Positions 18,889-26,681 of a stretch of DNA of 64,000 nt are shown in pieces. Made by a program: the position numbers and the translations under genes. This DNA is from Kribbella jejuensis (GTDB lineage Bacteria; Actinomycetota; Actinomycetes; Propionibacteriales; Kribbellaceae): positions 372,001-436,000 of the forward strand of contig NZ_VFMM01000004.1 in NCBI RefSeq assembly GCF_006715085.1, written 5' to 3'. Every line of letters starts with the position of its first letter. The first letter of the stretch is position 1. Below the pieces are notes generated by a model that saw only the letters and a list, made by a program, of their open reading frames with translations, had not been told where the DNA came from and did no database searches.

Positions 18889-21257
18889 CTGGACACGCGA
18901 GGATCTCGATAGCCGCTTGGGGCGCGACCGCGCTCGGGTCGCTGGTGCTGACCCCGGTGTTCTCCGGGCCGTTCCTGTTCATCAGCGCGTTCCTCTGTGC
19001 GCTGATCACCGGGGTCGGCGTCGGACTGCAGAACCTGCGCATCCCGCGGATCGTGGTCCCGATCGTCCAGCTGCTCGTGCTCGTCGAGCTGCTGTCGTTG
19101 TTCTTCCTGCACGGCACGATGAAGTTCGGGCTGATCCCGTGGCGGGCGACCGCGATCGAGTTCAACGCGCGGATGGTCGACGCGATGGACTCGATCAACC
19201 GGTTCAGCGCGCCGCTGCCGCCGGACCCGCACCTGACGCTGTTCGCGGTGTCGGTGATCTGCGCGACCGGGTTCCTGATCCACGTGATCGCCGTACAGCT
19301 CCGTCAGGCGGCGTGGTCCGGGCTGCTGTTGCTGATCATGTACACGGTGCCGGCCGCGACCGTGCACGGCGGGTTGCCGTGGCTGCTGTTCATCCCGCCG
19401 GCGATCGGGTACATCGTGCTGCTGTCCTCGGAGGGGCGCAGCCGGCTGAGCCGCTGGGGCCGCCGGATCTCCGGGGTCTCACACCTCGACGCGGCCGAGC
19501 CCGTCGAGGCGTCGGCGCTCGGCCAGGCCGGCCGCCGGATCGGGCTGACCGTGGTCGCGATCGCCGCACTGTTGCCCGCCCTGTTGCCGGCCCTGCCGGA
19601 AGGTGTGATCGGCAACGGTCTGGCCGGCGGCAGCGACGGTACCGGGATCGGGGCCTCGATCTCCTCCACCGACCCGATGCTCGACATGGGCCGCAACCTC
19701 AAGCGCGGCGACAACGTCGTGGCGCTCACCTACAAGGGCGGCCCGACCGGCGGTACGTACCTGCGGCTGACCGCGCTCGACCTGTTCGACGGCAACACCT
19801 GGCGGATCGCGCCGCGCGGCGAGGAACAGAAACTGAACGGCACCCTGACGCCGCCGCCCGGTTTCAACGGCGACCTGTCGAAGGTGCCGGTCACCTCGAT
19901 GGAGATCAACGTCACCCGGGACCTGCGCTCGCAACTCGTCCCGGTGCCCTACCCGTTGCAGTCGATCTCGCTGAAGAAGGACTGGCAGTTCGACTCCGGT
20001 GCGCTGGACGTGATGTCGAGCAACGGCGGGATCATCGCGGGCAAGAAGTACAAGCTGACCGCGTACGACCTGGAGCCGACGCCGGACCAGCTGCACGACT
20101 CGATCACCACCGGCGCGCCGGACCGGTACACGATGATCGTGCCGGACAAGACGCCGGACTCGATCAAACGTCTCGCGTACAACCTCACGGAGTCGGCCAA
20201 GAGCAACAAGTTCGAGGCCGCGGTGCTGCTGCAGAACTGGTTCCGCAGCGGCGGCCAGTTCACGTACAGCACGGAGAACGTCAAGGGCAGCGGGATGTCC
20301 GCGATCGAGGACTTCCTGCTGAACAGCAAGAAGGGGTACTGCGAGCAGTTCGCCACCGGGATGGCGCTGATGGCGCGGATCCTCGGCATCCCGGCCCGGG
20401 TCGGGATCGGCTTCCTGCCCGGCACCTCCGACAAGGACGGCCTGTACACGGTCCGCATGCACGACATGCACGCCTGGCCCGAGCTGTACTTCCAGGGTGT
20501 CGGCTGGGTCCGGTTCGAGCCGACGCCGTCCGCGCGGGTCGCGACGACGCCGGGCTGGACGGTGGCCGCGAACGAGCCGTCGAACACACCGTCGACGGCG
20601 CCGACCAGCGGCCCGACCACGCCGGGCGACAAGGCGACCGGGCCGATCGACAAGCCGCGGCACGACCCGAACCTGCCCGATCAGACCGGCATCACGACCG
20701 CCGGCGGCGGCAACTGGTTCACCCGCGGCGGCGGGCAGGCGATCGCCATCGGTCTCGGCGTCCTGCTGCTGCTGTGCGTCCCGTGGCTGATCCGGACGCT
20801 GACCCGCAGACGACGCTTCCTGCGGCCTCCGGGCCGGGCGGGGGCCGAAGGGTTGTGGGCGGAGATCCGGGACACGTCCCGGGACCTCGGCCTGGACTGG
20901 TCCGAAATCTCCACCCCCCGTCAGTCCGGGCAGTGGCTGGCGTCGAAGCTCCCCGAGGAAGTCCATCCGGCCGCCCGCCGGCTGGCCCGTGGCATCGAGG
21001 CACTCCGGTACGCCGGTGACGAGTACGGCGAGATCGACCTACGCGCCGACGCGGCCGACGTACGCAAGGCGCTGTGGACCCAGGCCCCGACCCGCCGCCG
21101 CTGGCGGGCGCGCCTCCTCCCGCCGTCCTGGCGCTGGTACCTCAGCCGCGGCACCAACGAAGCCTCGGACCTCCTCGACGAGTTCGACCTACTACTAGCC
21201 CGCCTGCGCTCGCTAGTCCTCCCGAAACGCCCTACAACGGGATCCCATAGAGGATGA
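18885..21257 (+). CDS. Membrane transglutaminase-like protein (TgpA type)
   Basis: The 790 residues begin with several membrane segments, then a large extracytoplasmic part carrying a transglutaminase/protease-like domain with Cys486 (KGYCEQFAT), His529 (MHDMHAWPE) and the following Trp/Glu region (GWVRFEPTPS). A Pro/Thr-rich spacer, one more membrane helix near residue 625 and a DUF4129-like C-terminal domain follow. The ATG at 18885 overlaps the DUF58 stop by four bases. The enzymatic reaction in this family is not settled; a peptidase or cross-linking role at the envelope is plausible. Confidence 0.88.
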   Translation: MTGHARISIAAWGATALGSLVLTPVFSGPFLFISAFLCALITGVGVGLQNLRIPRIVVPIVQLLVLVELLSLFFLHGTMKFGLIPWRATAIEFNARMVDAMDSINRFSAPLPPDPHLTLFAVSVICATGFLIHVIAVQLRQAAWSGLLLLIMYTVPAATVHGGLPWLLFIPPAIGYIVLLSSEGRSRLSRWGRRISGVSHLDAAEPVEASALGQAGRRIGLTVVAIAALLPALLPALPEGVIGNGLAGGSDGTGIGASISSTDPMLDMGRNLKRGDNVVALTYKGGPTGGTYLRLTALDLFDGNTWRIAPRGEEQKLNGTLTPPPGFNGDLSKVPVTSMEINVTRDLRSQLVPVPYPLQSISLKKDWQFDSGALDVMSSNGGIIAGKKYKLTAYDLEPTPDQLHDSITTGAPDRYTMIVPDKTPDSIKRLAYNLTESAKSNKFEAAVLLQNWFRSGGQFTYSTENVKGSGMSAIEDFLLNSKKGYCEQFATGMALMARILGIPARVGIGFLPGTSDKDGLYTVRMHDMHAWPELYFQGVGWVRFEPTPSARVATTPGWTVAANEPSNTPSTAPTSGPTTPGDKATGPIDKPRHDPNLPDQTGITTAGGGNWFTRGGGQAIAIGLGVLLLLCVPWLIRTLTRRRRFLRPPGRAGAEGLWAEIRDTSRDLGLDWSEISTPRQSGQWLASKLPEEVHPAARRLARGIEALRYAGDEYGEIDLRADAADVRKALWTQAPTRRRWRARLLPPSWRWYLSRGTNEASDLLDEFDLLLARLRSLVLPKRPTTGSHRG

Positions 21258-21315
21258 ACCCCCGGTTCTCCGCCACTTGGTCGTAGAGCCGGGCGTCATG
21301 CCGCCGGTGTAGAAA

Positions 21316-21352
21316 CGACCACACCCGGCCCAGCAGGGCGCGGGTGTGGTCG
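21316..21352. terminator. Strong hairpin between convergent genes
   Basis: CGACCACACCCG (21316-21327) is perfectly complementary to CGGGTGTGGTCG (21341-21352). The inner bases GCCC/GGGC extend the stem around an AGCA loop with only one bulged G. It sits between the transglutaminase stop and the DUF3040 stop, so it probably terminates both transcripts. No U tract follows, which is usual in actinomycetes. Confidence 0.8.
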
Positions 21353-21369
21353 GTATCAGGCTTTGAGCG

Positions 21370-21786
21370 TCAGAGGTCTTCCTCGCGGCGGCGGCGCCAG
21401 CGGTCTTCCATGCGCTCCATGAAGCTGCCGGAGGAGTCGTGCTTGGTCCGGTGCCGCTTGGTCGGCGGAGGCGGTGGGATGTCGTCGGACTCCCCCGCGT
21501 TGCTGATCCGCTTCATGCTCAGCGCCGCGATGTACAAGCAGGCGACCATCATCACGAAGCCGATGACTCCGATGATGGTGTTGGGAATGATGGCACCGGT
21601 CATCAGCACCGCGATGCCCAGCACGAAACCAACGCCGGCAAGCACTGCGCGGCGCCGGTAGTACAAGCGCACATTTGTCCCACGCATGGCGGAAACGAAC
21701 TTCGGGTCTTCCGCAGCAAGGGCACGTTCGAGCTGCTCGAACTGGCGCTGCTCTTCTTCCGAGAGGGGCACCGTCGATCCCTCCAT
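21370..21786 (-). CDS. DUF3040 membrane protein
   Basis: 138 residues: the N-terminal LSEEEQRQFEQLERALAAEDP motif that defines DUF3040, two membrane segments (about 47-66 and 69-89), and a basic Arg/Lys-rich cytoplasmic tail. DUF3040 genes often neighbour division clusters in actinobacteria; no function is known. It is monocistronic, with 151 bases to the next upstream gene. Confidence 0.85.
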   Translation of the reverse strand: MEGSTVPLSEEEQRQFEQLERALAAEDPKFVSAMRGTNVRLYYRRRAVLAGVGFVLGIAVLMTGAIIPNTIIGVIGFVMMVACLYIAALSMKRISNAGESDDIPPPPPTKRHRTKHDSSGSFMERMEDRWRRRREEDL

Positions 21787-21937
21787 GATGAGCGCGATCT
21801 CGATAGGCCGCCTTCAGTCTAGGCCGCCCTCGCGTCACACGAAACCCTGACCGCCTGTCCAGCGCGTCACGGTCCCGCAACTGCCCCGTTTCAAGGCGCC
21901 GTACCAACGCGCCGTCGTCACGCTCCGTGGCGACCGC

Positions 21938-22684
21938 TCAGCGAGTGGCGAGGATGTGCAGCTGGGTCGCGAGTGCCCGGAACGCCGGGTGCTGGCTGGC
22001 CGCACGCTCGAGGTCCGCGAGCGAGTCGGCCGCGCCCGGTTCGGAGTCGACGAACGCGGACGGCACCAGGTCGGCGAACGTCCGGACGCCGTGCACCGTG
22101 TGCACCATGAACCCGGTGTCGGCCAGCTGCCCGATGATGCCGGCCTCGTCGAACCGCCGCGGCATCGGGTCGGTCGCGCCCCAGCGGCCGTCCGGATCCT
22201 GCAGCGCAACTCGTGCCTCGGCCAGGTGCCCGGCCAGCGCCCGCGCCAGGACGACCGCGTTGCGCTGGGCAACCAGCAGACTCAGCACGCCGCCTTCGCG
22301 CAGTACGGAGGCCATCGCCTGCAGCGCCTGTGCCGGGTCGTCGACGACCTCGAGCACACCGTGGCAGAGCACGGCGTCAGCGCTCGACTCCCCCACCAGG
22401 CCGAGCAGCTCGGCCGCATCACCCTGGACGCCGCGGACCAGCTCGCTGACGCCTTCGTCGCGGGCCCGACGTTCGAGCGAGGCCAGTGCGTCGGGGCTCG
22501 GGTCGACAACGGTCACCCGGTGACCCTCGACCGCGAGCGGGACGGCGAACCCGCCGGTACCTCCGCCGAGGTCGACGATGTCCAGCCCGGCGCCCGGATC
22601 GGTCCGCTCGCGCGCCGCCAGCGCAACGCGCAGCGCCTCACCCACCAACGCCGTCCGCACACCGCGCCGCCGCCGCTCCACCAT
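21938..22684 (-). CDS. Class I SAM-dependent methyltransferase
   Basis: 248 residues with the SAM-binding motif VDLGGGTGGFAVPLA near residue 35, an acidic motif (VVDPSPDAL) and the LCHGVLEVVDDP post-motif. The C-terminal half (RRFDEAGIIGQLADTGF) resembles small-molecule or tRNA-type methyltransferases of the SmtA/CmoA kind, but the substrate is not deducible. The ATG at 22684 has GGAGG four bases upstream; an ATG at 22720 is less likely. It follows the YceH-fused methyltransferase by 37 bases. Confidence 0.85.
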   Translation of the reverse strand: MVERRRRGVRTALVGEALRVALAARERTDPGAGLDIVDLGGGTGGFAVPLAVEGHRVTVVDPSPDALASLERRARDEGVSELVRGVQGDAAELLGLVGESSADAVLCHGVLEVVDDPAQALQAMASVLREGGVLSLLVAQRNAVVLARALAGHLAEARVALQDPDGRWGATDPMPRRFDEAGIIGQLADTGFMVHTVHGVRTFADLVPSAFVDSEPGAADSLADLERAASQHPAFRALATQLHILATR

Positions 22685-22721
22685 CAAGCCTCCAGCCCTG
22701 CCGAGTCCGCCGCGCCACACC

Positions 22722-23927
22722 TTACTTGTGCCCGACGACGTACAAGCGGTTGGTGGTTTCCGCGTGCGACGCCAGCGGACCGCGCAGGTACCACTCGATG
22801 TCGGTCAGGCCGGCGGATTCGAGCAGCTGGACGAGCTGCGCGGGGTTGTGCAGCACGTAGTCGAGGCTGACCTCGTGGCCGAGGAACTCCTCGACGTGCC
22901 GCACCTCGTCACCGGCGTGGACGGCGAGGACGAGCCAGCCGCCAGGGTCCAGCGGCCGGGTCAGCGCGGCGATCGTGCCGGGCAGCTCGGAAGCGGCGAG
23001 GTGGATCAGCGAGTACCAGGCGAGGACGGCCGACCAGCCGGAGCTCGCCGGCGGGCGACCGAGCCGGCGCAGGTCGCCGACCTCGAAGTTCAGCTGGGGG
23101 AACCGCCGGCGTGCCTCGGCAACCATCTCCGGCGACACGTCGATTCCGGTCGCATCCGCGTCCCGAGCGGCGAGGTACGCCGTCACATGGCCCGGACCCG
23201 ATCCGACCTCGACCACCGGGCGGCCGTCCGCGTGGGCAACCACCCGGTCGAGCAGCCACCGCTCGAACGGCAGCCCGTCGAGCTCGTCGAGCAGCTCGTC
23301 CGCGTACGCCGTCGCGACCGCGTCGTACGCCGAACGCACCCGGGCGTCACGCGCCTCGGCCCCGTCGGCGATCACCGCGTCGCGGTCGACCGTCTCAACC
23401 GCCGCGACGGCCTCGACCTCCGGCACCGGGCCGAGTAGGTGGATCCACCGCCGGTCGTGCTGCCCCGCCCGGCGTTCGAGCTCACGCACCAGCGGCTCGG
23501 GGCGGGCGGCCATCCGCTGCAGGCACGCCTCCACGTCGGCCCGGTCGTCGAACCGGTGCAGGCGCTCGGTCCGCGTCCGCAACTCCCCCGGCGCCTGAGC
23601 CCCGCGCAGCAGCAGGACGGTGATCAACGCCCGCTCGTCCTCGGCGAGCTCGAGCTTCTCGTCGAGGATCTGGTGGTACTTCAGCGTCCGGCGACCCGTG
23701 TCCGCCCAGACGATCCGCACCAGCTCGCGATCGCGGAGTCCGCGCGCGACCCGCTCGACCGTGCCCTGGTCGTAGTCCACGACCGGCTCACGGTTGCTGG
23801 TCTGGTTGCAGGCGGTCCGCAACGCGTTCGCCGTCAACGGGTACGACGCCGGCACGGTCAACTGCTTCTCCAGCAAGCTCCCCAGAACCCGCTGCTCCTC
23901 GACATCCAATACCGGAAGTCCGCTCAC
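22722..23927 (-). CDS. YceH (DUF480) domain fused to a methyltransferase
   Basis: The first ~185 residues match the YceH/UPF0502 winged-helix family (LDVEEQRVLGSLLEKQ near the N-terminus, then PLTANALRTACNQTSNREP). Residues ~195-401 form a class I methyltransferase: ARVRSAYDAVATAYAD, the SAM loop VVEVGSGPGHVTAYLA and the GIDVSPEMVAEARRRFP motif. In E. coli YceH is a stand-alone protein, so this is a fusion. Function is unknown; the winged helices suggest DNA binding. The GTG start lies ten bases after the zinc-ribbon gene. Confidence 0.85.
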   Translation of the reverse strand: MSGLPVLDVEEQRVLGSLLEKQLTVPASYPLTANALRTACNQTSNREPVVDYDQGTVERVARGLRDRELVRIVWADTGRRTLKYHQILDEKLELAEDERALITVLLLRGAQAPGELRTRTERLHRFDDRADVEACLQRMAARPEPLVRELERRAGQHDRRWIHLLGPVPEVEAVAAVETVDRDAVIADGAEARDARVRSAYDAVATAYADELLDELDGLPFERWLLDRVVAHADGRPVVEVGSGPGHVTAYLAARDADATGIDVSPEMVAEARRRFPQLNFEVGDLRRLGRPPASSGWSAVLAWYSLIHLAASELPGTIAALTRPLDPGGWLVLAVHAGDEVRHVEEFLGHEVSLDYVLHNPAQLVQLLESAGLTDIEWYLRGPLASHAETTNRLYVVGHK

Positions 23928-23937
23928 CCGGTTGACC

Positions 23938-24168
23938 CTAGTACGGCGTGAGGGGCTCGAACGCGGTGCCGTTGCAGGACGGACAGAGAATGTCGGACAC
24001 CAGGCCTGAGCCCGCGCACTCGCTACAGAGGCCGTCGTGCCAGGAGTCGCCGGACAGGGCCTGGTGCGGCCGCGGGTAGTGGGTGTCGGGCAGGTAGCAC
24101 TCGGCGCCGGTGACGGCGTGGACGCGACCGCACAGGTCCTTGCCCAGGCCTCGGGTGGGTTCGCTCAC
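23938..24168 (-). CDS. Small zinc-ribbon protein
   Basis: 76 residues with CSECAGSGLVSDILCPSCNG, two CxxC(x)G pairs as in the DnaJ zinc centre, plus further Cys/His residues in the N-terminal half (C at ~13 and 24, H at 17 and 30). GTG start with GAGGAGA eight bases upstream. It lies between the HEPN and YceH-methyltransferase genes with short gaps (30 and 10 bases), so it is probably co-transcribed. I do not recognise a named family. Confidence 0.75.
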   Translation of the reverse strand: MSEPTRGLGKDLCGRVHAVTGAECYLPDTHYPRPHQALSGDSWHDGLCSECAGSGLVSDILCPSCNGTAFEPLTPY

Positions 24169-24198
24169 GGTCGGGATCTCCTCAGGTGCGGTGGTGCG

Positions 24199-24672
24199 TC
24201 AGCTGGCTTGCATCCAGGACTGGGTGAGAACGGACTGCGGGTCGGTGGTCGCGGTCAGCACCGGGCTGGTGGACAACCGCAGGCTCGCTTCGACCTGGGT
24301 GTAGAACGTCTCGACCGCGCGGACCAGGTCGTCGGCCTCGCGGGTGCTGACGGCACGCTCCAGGCCGGCCTCGGCGGCGGCGCGCTGCGCGGCACCGGCG
24401 GCGAAGAAGGTCGCCCACTCGCCGAACTCCGGCGCGACCTCGGCGAGCAGCACCCAGGCGTTGCGCTGGACCCGCCGCCGGCTGCCCGAGCGGACCGGGC
24501 GGGCGCGGACGGCCAGCACCGCGGCCGCGACCCGGAGCGCCGCGACATGCGCGCTCGAGTAGCGGATCAGGTGGTCGTTGGTCTCGGTTGCCTCGGCCAG
24601 CGCGGCCCGGGCACGGAACAGCTCGCGGCTGGCCGCGCCGGCCGCAGCCGGCGACACCGGTGAAACTGTCAT
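24199..24672 (-). CDS. SAV_6107-type HEPN protein
   Basis: 157 largely helical, Ala/Arg-rich residues. The N-terminal part (ASRELFRARAALAEA) and the SSAHVAALRVAAAVLAVRARP segment match the actinobacterial family I know as SAV_6107-type HEPN. HEPN folds often bind or cut RNA, but I do not see a clear catalytic RxxxxH. The ATG at 24672 overlaps the DUF6504 stop as ATGA, so the two are translationally coupled. An upstream SOS box suggests a DNA-damage link. Confidence 0.75.
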   Translation of the reverse strand: MTVSPVSPAAAGAASRELFRARAALAEATETNDHLIRYSSAHVAALRVAAAVLAVRARPVRSGSRRRVQRNAWVLLAEVAPEFGEWATFFAAGAAQRAAAEAGLERAVSTREADDLVRAVETFYTQVEASLRLSTSPVLTATTDPQSVLTQSWMQAS

Positions 24673-25061
24673 CGGTCGGTCACCCTCTCCAGTTGCCAAC
24701 GCCCCGAATCCGGGTCGTGGGCGAGATCGAACATCTCCTGCTGCCCGAACCGGCCGCAGCCGGCTTCCACCCGGAACACCGAACGCTCCGGTCCCCATTC
24801 CGCGTCCAGCACGCCGGTGGCGGCGGGCGTCCGGGCCGCCGAGCAGACCTCGGCGACGGTGGTCGCGTCGATCCGGGCGAGCGAGTCGTACGTCCGGCCG
24901 GTGCCGATCACGCCGCGCTCCCACCAGGCGGCGGTCTCGGTCCACTGCGACCTGACCGCGCGCACCCGCCACAACCGGCCGCGCCAGAGGAACTGGTCGG
25001 GGGTCAGCACACCGTCAACGTTCACCGAGTGCACCTCGACGGCGTCGTCGAACTCCCACAT
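24669..25061 (-). CDS. DUF6504 protein
   Basis: 130 residues starting MWEFDDAVEVHSVNVDG, with the W-R-x-R-L-W-R-V-R-A-V core (FLWRGRLWRVRAVRSQW), an E-x-x-W-W motif and a C-terminal segment ending in QEMFDLAHDPDSGRWQL. This matches the DUF6504 family, which from memory is frequently encoded near SOS translesion genes (imuB, dnaE2) in actinobacteria. The ATG at 25061 has GGAGGAG nine bases upstream; the open frame further upstream is non-coding leader. Confidence 0.75.
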   Translation of the reverse strand: MWEFDDAVEVHSVNVDGVLTPDQFLWRGRLWRVRAVRSQWTETAAWWERGVIGTGRTYDSLARIDATTVAEVCSAARTPAATGVLDAEWGPERSVFRVEAGCGRFGQQEMFDLAHDPDSGRWQLERVTDR

Positions 25062-25105
25062 GGTCCATCTCCTCCTGCGCTCCGAACGCTTCCCCTGGCC
25101 GGCGG

Positions 25106-25163
25106 CCCGGCGGGTGGCACCGGGGTGGGGGTCGAGGACCACCCCGGTGCCCGGCCCGCCGGG
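25106..25163 (-). promoter_or_regulatory. Two-part hairpin in the DUF6504 leader
   Basis: The inner arms GGCACCGGGGTGG (25116-25128) and CCACCCCGGTGCC (25139-25151) pair perfectly around a ten-base loop. Outer arms CCCGGCGGG (25106-25114) and CCCGCCGGG (25155-25163) pair after a small internal loop. It would fold in the 5' leader of the minus-strand operon, between the SOS box and the ribosome site, so it could act as an attenuator or terminator. Confidence 0.55.
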
Positions 25164-25261
25164 GCCACCGGATTCCGATGCGGCCGCAACTCCGCACCGG
25201 AGCCGTTCAGCTGTCCGATCCGCCCCGGGCCGGCCTCCCGACGAAACCGGGACCGAAGCAA

Positions 25262-25277
25262 TCGAACATCTGTTCGA
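25262..25277. promoter_or_regulatory. LexA (SOS) box
   Basis: TCGAAC-ATCT-GTTCGA is a perfect palindrome and an exact match to the mycobacterial/actinobacterial SOS consensus TCGAAC(N4)GTTCGA. It is about 200 bases from both divergent starts. The DUF6504/HEPN genes are the more plausible targets because of their links to DNA repair. Confidence 0.7.
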
Positions 25278-25476
25278 ACACTGGAAGCGTATCGCCGTCC
25301 GCCGACAGTCGTCAACGGGAGCGGGGATCGGCGCGCCGTGGACCGGGATCCGGGCAGGCCCGGGCGCCCGGCGGCTGAGCACGGTTCCGATCTCCATGAC
25401 GTCATCGTCGACGACGCCACCGACAATTTCCGGACAGCGCCCGGATCGGGGGGCCGGGCCGCCTAAGCTCACCGGG

Positions 25477-25947
25477 GTGAGCAGTCATCCCAATGTGCAG
25501 AAAGTGGCCGCCGCGCTGCGGGCGGCCGGAGCGACCGGCGAGATCGTGATCCTGGACGAGGCGGTGCCGACCGCGGCGGCCGCCGCGGCGGAGCTCGGCT
25601 GCGAGGTCGGCGCGATCGCGAACAGCCTGATCTTCGACGGCGACGGCGCCCCGGTGCTGATCCTGACCTCGGGCGCGCACCGCGTGGACACCGCGAAGGT
25701 CGCCGCCGAGCTCGGGATCGGGAAGCTGAAGCGGGCCACGCCGGAGTTCGTCAAGGAGCACACCGGTCAGGCGATCGGCGGCGTCGCCCCGGTCGGCCAC
25801 CCGGGCCCGGTTCCGACGTACGTCGACCGCGCCCTCGAGCAGTACCCGGTGATCTGGGCCGCGGCGGGCATCCCGCATTCGGTCTTCCCGACCAGCTACG
25901 CCGAGCTGCTGACGCTGACCGAAGGTTCCGAGATCACGGTGAACTGA
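25477..25947 (+). CDS. YbaK/EbsC-type aminoacyl-tRNA deacylase
   Basis: 156 residues of the YbaK/ProX editing fold: VGAIANSLIFDG early, the conserved Lys-containing LKRATPEFVKEHTGQAIGGVAPVGHP stretch, then a C-terminal GIPHSVFPTSYAELLTLT. These enzymes hydrolyse mischarged tRNA such as Cys-tRNA(Pro), though this subgroup's substrate is unproven. The GTG at 25477 is eight bases after a possible -10 (TAAGCT), suggesting a leaderless or nearly leaderless mRNA. Its 3' end overlaps the convergent gene by 14 bases. Confidence 0.82.
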   Translation: MSSHPNVQKVAAALRAAGATGEIVILDEAVPTAAAAAAELGCEVGAIANSLIFDGDGAPVLILTSGAHRVDTAKVAAELGIGKLKRATPEFVKEHTGQAIGGVAPVGHPGPVPTYVDRALEQYPVIWAAAGIPHSVFPTSYAELLTLTEGSEITVN

Positions 25948-26671
25948 GCACCCGTGGAATGGCGGTCCGCACGAAGCGCCGGGTCAGCCCGGCGCGGGTG
26001 TGCCGCCACCACGGCCCGGTCCGGACCCCGTCGGTGTACCGGCGCCGCCGGATGTCCTCGACGACGTCCGCCGGCGCCCCGAGCCGGGGCAGCACGTCGA
26101 ACGCGGCGCGCTTGGTGATCAGGTCTCCGGTCGCCAGCGTCACGTGCGCCCGCGCGATCGTGAGCAGGCTCAGGTCGACCCAGATGTCGGCGTACCAGGG
26201 CCTGCGTTTGCGGGTCGCCGGCAGCCAGAACTCGCGCAGGTCCCGGCGGACGAACGCGAACAGCTCCTCGTCGGTCGTTGCCGGCAGCAACTCCACGGGC
26301 GCCGGCCCGAACAGCGTCCGGTTGCCGATCGCGAGCTCGCGGCGGGTCACCGGCGTCACCGGGCGGTCGAAGTACCGCCCGTGGGCGAAGGTCGGGTGCC
26401 GGATCGACGGATCAGCCAACCGGCCGATCGCCATGTACGAGCAGTGCAGCTTGGCCGCCAGCGGGTCAGTGCGGATCAGCTTCCGGTGTACGTCGGCAAC
26501 GGCCGACGAGGGTGGCTTCGCGACCACGACGATCACGTCCAGGTCGCTACGCCCGGGCTGGTAGTCCCCCAGCGCGAGCGAGCCGTGCAGCCAGACGGCC
26601 ACGACAGGGGCGGCAGAGCGGACAGAACGGACGAAGCCGTCCAGCAACGGCTGGACGGCTTCGTCGATCAC
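25934..26671 (-). CDS. Nucleotidyltransferase-domain protein (aminoglycoside adenylyltransferase-like)
   Basis: 245 residues with the Pol-beta-type nucleotidyltransferase signature HGSLALGDYQPGRSDLDVIVVV (residues ~29-50), with G-S-x(7)-D-x-D, followed by a helical domain (WYADIWVDLSLLTIARAHVTLATGDLITKRAA) typical of ANT(3'')/DUF4111 adenylyltransferases. It could modify an aminoglycoside or another small molecule; resistance cannot be inferred. It ends within the convergent YbaK-type gene. Confidence 0.8.
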   Translation of the reverse strand: MIDEAVQPLLDGFVRSVRSAAPVVAVWLHGSLALGDYQPGRSDLDVIVVVAKPPSSAVADVHRKLIRTDPLAAKLHCSYMAIGRLADPSIRHPTFAHGRYFDRPVTPVTRRELAIGNRTLFGPAPVELLPATTDEELFAFVRRDLREFWLPATRKRRPWYADIWVDLSLLTIARAHVTLATGDLITKRAAFDVLPRLGAPADVVEDIRRRRYTDGVRTGPWWRHTRAGLTRRFVRTAIPRVLSSP

Positions 26672-26681
26672 CCAGGCAAGA

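Larger units (their letters stand above)
25062..25476. other. Divergent DUF6504 / ybaK intergenic region, no gene
   Basis: 415 bases with no convincing gene. It contains a long GC-rich hairpin at 25106-25163 on the DUF6504 side and a perfect LexA-type palindrome at 25262-25277, almost equidistant (about 200 bases) from both starts. A possible extended -10 (TAAGCT, 25464-25469) precedes the ybaK-type start. Confidence 0.6.
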
